Positions 7,565 to 10,407 of a stretch of DNA of 10,407 bases are shown in pieces (positions within the stretch are counted from its first letter, which is position 1; the number at the start of each line of letters is the position of its first letter). Both the position numbers and the translations under genes were made by a program. Source of the DNA: Pleionea sp052032335 (GTDB taxonomy: Bacteria > Pseudomonadota > Gammaproteobacteria > Enterobacterales > Kangiellaceae); contig JBPEWV010000043.1 of the NCBI GenBank assembly GCA_052032335.1, forward strand, positions 1-10,407. Reading direction: 5' to 3'. The notes under the pieces are model-generated. The model worked only from the letters and a program-made list of their open reading frames with translations, did not search any database and was not told the origin of the DNA.

Positions 7565-7706
7565 CTTTGTTCTCTGAGTAAGTTGCAAAGACTGCTTTTC
7601 GGCCTAAGTAACCACTCGTACATCATTTGATCACAAGCGAAAACAAAACGGCTGACGGTAGCAATTTGAAGACGAAGTAAGTTAAACTTTCTAAAATTGT
7701 GAAGAG

Positions 7707-7713
7707 AAGGTGA
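7707..7713 (+). promoter_or_regulatory. Ribosome binding site that selects the ATG at 7722
   Basis: AAGGTGA ends 8 bases before the ATG at 7722, good spacing for a Shine-Dalgarno site. The frame also opens at GTG 7710, but that codon lies inside this site and would add only four residues (MTEA) before MFRLFGKKK. Confidence 0.6.
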
Positions 7714-7721
7714 CCGAAGCG

Positions 7722-8588
7722 ATGTTTCGCCTGTTTGGTAAGAAAAAGCCATTGCTTGATGATGATATCACTGAGTGGATATTTGACTGTTTTGAGTGGG
7801 CATTACAGTCTTTTGACAGTGATAGTTTTATCAATGAAACCGTGTTGGTTTTACCTGATAATCAACACTTTCCGGGCTCGGAAAGTTCTTCTGAGGGTAT
7901 GGCTCGATTAATATTAAGTCAGGTTAAGGAATTCGCTGGTTTAAAGCATTGGCCAACGCAATTGTTCGATATGACTCAGCCAAGGGCTTCTATGCACTTA
8001 AGTGCTCCGGTCAATTTGAATGGATCGGAGCGGGGCGAAAAGGCGCAGGCATCATCATCTGGCGCTGTTCCGGTAGCATCGCCTGTGCCTCGATCGATCA
8101 TTTCTCAACTACCGTTAGCGTCCAGTCATACCCTGACAGAATCGACACCTCTGGCGTTAACTTATCACCCACAGCAATTGCGAAGCCCAGAGGGTCTTAT
8201 CGCGTATTTTGCCCAGATGTTAGCGCAACAGTTGGCCAGAACCGCAAAACAACCACCACCGGGCGGCGACAACTATTTGCCCATGGCTGGTGAGTTAACG
8301 GGCGTGTTTCTGGGATTTGGAATTATGTTTGCAAACAGTGCTGTGGTTCCTCGTCAAGGCGGTTGTGGTGGATGTGGTGGTGCGCAATCGCCAGTGCGGG
8401 AGGTTTACTTAAGTGAAGAAGAGTCGACTTATGCTTTGGCATTATTTTGTCACTATAAACAAATCGAGGCAAAAAAGGTCACCAAGCATTTGAAGAAACA
8501 TTTGCGGGGCTTTTTCAAATCTGCGCTTAAAGATTGCAAGGCTCGTAAAGCCGAACCGGCCTTATTGGATCCTCTGCCGACGACCTAA
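7722..8588 (+). CDS. Hypothetical protein with CxxC motif, possibly metal-binding
   Basis: I cannot assign a function to this 288-residue protein; it looks like a conserved hypothetical of gammaproteobacteria, an impression from memory that I cannot verify. Residues 1-97 start with a basic MFRLFGKKK and continue as an acidic, aromatic-rich region (ITEWIFDCFEWALQSF). Residues about 98-145 are a Ser/Ala/Pro-rich linker of low complexity. The C-terminal region holds a hydrophobic segment (about 190-209, GELTGVFLGFGIMFANSAVV), then a Gly-rich GGCGGCGG with Cys215 and Cys218 as a CxxC pair, then a basic helix-like stretch ending the protein. The CxxC could bind metal or be redox active, but a second pair is not obvious; other Cys occur in ALALFCHYK and LKDCKAR. 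There is no signal peptide. The gene lies 157 bases after the response regulator on the same strand and may be read through from it or have its own promoter; I see no clear one. It ends 40 bases before the convergent cyclase gene. Confidence 0.85.
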   Translation: MFRLFGKKKPLLDDDITEWIFDCFEWALQSFDSDSFINETVLVLPDNQHFPGSESSSEGMARLILSQVKEFAGLKHWPTQLFDMTQPRASMHLSAPVNLNGSERGEKAQASSSGAVPVASPVPRSIISQLPLASSHTLTESTPLALTYHPQQLRSPEGLIAYFAQMLAQQLARTAKQPPPGGDNYLPMAGELTGVFLGFGIMFANSAVVPRQGGCGGCGGAQSPVREVYLSEEESTYALALFCHYKQIEAKKVTKHLKKHLRGFFKSALKDCKARKAEPALLDPLPTT

Positions 8589-8628
8589 AGACAAAGAGCT
8601 GTTAAATCAACGATGTCGCCCAAACGAG

Positions 8629-10347
8629 CTAGGATGCTAAAGCTGTTACCGATATTTGCACTTGGTCACGGCCTTTATCTTTTGCCCGATACAGGGCTTC
8701 ATCGGTTCGTTTAATTAACGCTTCGTTGGTTTCTCCCTCTTCGATGATTGCAATCCCCACACTGACGGTGCAATAAACCACCTCGTTGTTTACTTTATAG
8801 GGTGTTTCTGCAAACCTTACTCGAATTCTTTCTGCAATGGTGCGTGAGACTTCGACGTTGTCATTGAGTATGATGAGTGCGAATTCTTCGCCACCAATGC
8901 GAGCGGCGAGGTCGTTGTCTCTTACCGTATGTTGCAGAATTTCGCCCAGCGACTGGATAACTTTATCACCGGCCTGGTGTCCGTAATTATCATTAAAAGA
9001 TTTAAAGTGATCGATGTCGAGCAGCACCAGACTGAAAGTTTGATTATCGGCATTAAGATCATCCAGGTGTTTATCGAATGCGCGGCGGTTGGCTAACTGG
9101 GTCAGTGGGTCCAGCGCGCTGATGGTTTTATAGTAGCTTTCACTTTGTTTTAATTCACTGCGTTGTTTTCGCATTAATTGAATGCGATAACCCAACGCGA
9201 GTGATAATAAGATACTTTCCAGCGACGCGCCGACCAACAGCGGTAACTCTACCGATAAATTGAGCGAAACCAGACCCATCCAGTACAACACCCAAAGGAA
9301 GCCGCCAAAAATGTAAAAACTCCAGGCAAGTATAAAAATACCAGCCGCTTTACTGCCCCTACGCCAGACCCAAAGTGCAAATACCATGGCAAAAAGTGGC
9401 GTTGGACCGGCAATTAATAGTGCAATGTTAAGCGATGTGTTGGTGGGTAAAACAAGGGTTAACGTTCCTGACACGGCAAAAAACGACAAAAAAGAGCGAT
9501 AAAATTTCGCAAATCTTGGAGCATAGTGTCGAGCATTAACGAAGTAGTAAAGAAACACCATCGCCGTCCAGGCACTCATCATAGCGAAAAAATTTAGACC
9601 GTGATTGACATAGTCCCAATTAAAGTGGCCGAACAAACGGGCGTGACCATGCGCGAAGAATTGATAGATTAAGGTTATTACAATGGTAAATGAGTAAAAA
9701 TAATAGAGTTTGTCTTGCAGGTAACGACCAATGACCAGGTTGTAAAACGCCATGACAAATAAAATACCGTAGCAAAAAAAGAAAAAGGTCTCTGTTTTTA
9801 AGTTTTCACTCAGTAGCAGGTTGCGCTCAGCTATGTTTATTTGCAAATGAAATTTATGAGTCGCTTCGACTCTTATGTATATCGGCGAGTTGGTCCAGTT
9901 GCGATCCAGATTAAAGGTCAAGTGTCGACTCGGCATAAAGTGTTTTGAAACTTCTCCGAGTTCAGCTCTCGCCGCTAATTGATCGCTGTCAAGCTGTTGC
10001 CATTGACCGGTCTTGAAAAACAACTTTGCTCTACTCACACCGCTGGAGGCCAATTCGACGGATGGTGCCTCGATAACGTTGGTGGCAGTGGGATTTTGGG
10101 TTAACTTGACCCAGACAACTTTAGGGTTGTCGCCGAACCAGAAAGTAAACTCACTCATATGTTCAGCGATCCAGCCATCGTTGGATGTCTTCCATTCAGA
10201 AGTTTTTTGAATATCAGTCAAGCTTAATTTTTCGGCTGTTGGCTTAAGGTATTCAATAATAAATTCGTTTGAGGTATTTGCAGTCGCGTGAAACGGTAAG
10301 AAAAGGCCGAGTATGAGTGTTATGAGTAAAGATATTCGATAGGTCAT
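8629..10347 (-). CDS. Membrane diguanylate cyclase (7TMR-DISM sensor with GGDEF domain)
   Basis: This 572-residue protein should make c-di-GMP from two GTP at the inner membrane in response to a periplasmic signal. It has a signal peptide (residues 1-23, likely cut after ATA), a periplasmic beta-rich region (about 24-175) resembling the 7TMR-DISM extracellular domain 2, a block of about seven membrane helices (about 185-395) and a GGDEF domain from about 408 (DPLTQLANRRAF begins at Asp413). The active-site motif is GGEEF (485-489), a functional variant. An RxxD inhibitory site (Arg476 to Asp479) sits five residues before it, so product feedback inhibition is expected. The ATG at 10347 gives a proper signal peptide; the TTG at 10350 adds one residue. 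No strong Shine-Dalgarno is visible before it. The gene converges on the CxxC gene, with no obvious terminator in the 40-base gap. Domain calls are firm; the periplasmic ligand is unknown. Confidence 0.95.
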   Translation of the reverse strand: MTYRISLLITLILGLFLPFHATANTSNEFIIEYLKPTAEKLSLTDIQKTSEWKTSNDGWIAEHMSEFTFWFGDNPKVVWVKLTQNPTATNVIEAPSVELASSGVSRAKLFFKTGQWQQLDSDQLAARAELGEVSKHFMPSRHLTFNLDRNWTNSPIYIRVEATHKFHLQINIAERNLLLSENLKTETFFFFCYGILFVMAFYNLVIGRYLQDKLYYFYSFTIVITLIYQFFAHGHARLFGHFNWDYVNHGLNFFAMMSAWTAMVFLYYFVNARHYAPRFAKFYRSFLSFFAVSGTLTLVLPTNTSLNIALLIAGPTPLFAMVFALWVWRRGSKAAGIFILAWSFYIFGGFLWVLYWMGLVSLNLSVELPLLVGASLESILLSLALGYRIQLMRKQRSELKQSESYYKTISALDPLTQLANRRAFDKHLDDLNADNQTFSLVLLDIDHFKSFNDNYGHQAGDKVIQSLGEILQHTVRDNDLAARIGGEEFALIILNDNVEVSRTIAERIRVRFAETPYKVNNEVVYCTVSVGIAIIEEGETNEALIKRTDEALYRAKDKGRDQVQISVTALAS

Positions 10348-10407
10348 CAATGCAACAGCGATTACTTGTATAAAAAATCCAATAGATCGAAGTATAGACC
10401 ATCTGAT

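Noticed and set aside
8589..8660. Terminator or repeat between the convergent CxxC and cyclase genes
   Set aside because: Only a short direct repeat (AGCTGTTA at 8597 and 8641) is visible; there is no stable stem followed by T-runs on either strand.

Overview
The window (10.4 kb, moderate GC by eye) looks like chromosomal DNA from a gammaproteobacterium, probably an aquatic or marine one. This rests on gene style: a 7TMR-DISM diguanylate cyclase, a multi-PAS hybrid histidine kinase, and a MoxR/VWA pair of the kind common in that class. The exact order cannot be settled from sequence alone. I see no rRNA, tRNA, transposase, integrase or CRISPR array.

Layout. Positions 1-212 hold no gene but carry two inverted repeats, one a near-perfect 31-bp dyad. 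A minus-strand gene (213-1190) encodes an unrecognised protein with a hydrophobic segment and a very highly charged coiled-coil tail. Next is a minus-strand two-gene operon, transcribed from right to left: a MoxR-family AAA+ ATPase (2624-3466), then a CoxE-like VWA-domain protein (1440-2615). A 565-bp divergent intergenic region (3467-4031) follows; it has an 11-bp direct repeat whose second copy touches the -35 of a plausible promoter for the plus-strand genes. The plus strand then carries a soluble GAF/PAS hybrid histidine kinase (4032-7178) that overlaps a stand-alone CheY-like response regulator (7175-7564), followed by a hypothetical protein with a CxxC motif (7722-8588). A minus-strand membrane-anchored diguanylate cyclase (8629-10347) converges on it.

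How the genes may work together. The kinase and regulator are almost certainly one signalling unit, because their reading frames overlap. Neither has a DNA-binding or enzymatic output domain, so the downstream target (an HPt protein, a histidine kinase elsewhere, or a protein-protein partner) is not in the window. The MoxR/VWA pair is a chaperone-like AAA+/metal-binding adaptor module whose client is unknown. The cyclase adds a c-di-GMP signalling function, but it has its own orientation and its link to the kinase is only proximity.

Several genes have possible upstream TTG or GTG starts. I preferred downstream ATG codons where a Shine-Dalgarno sequence or family N-terminus supports them. No clear new multi-gene system is evident; the least explained items are the charged coiled-coil protein, the CxxC protein, and the repeats at 116-195 and 3805-3840.
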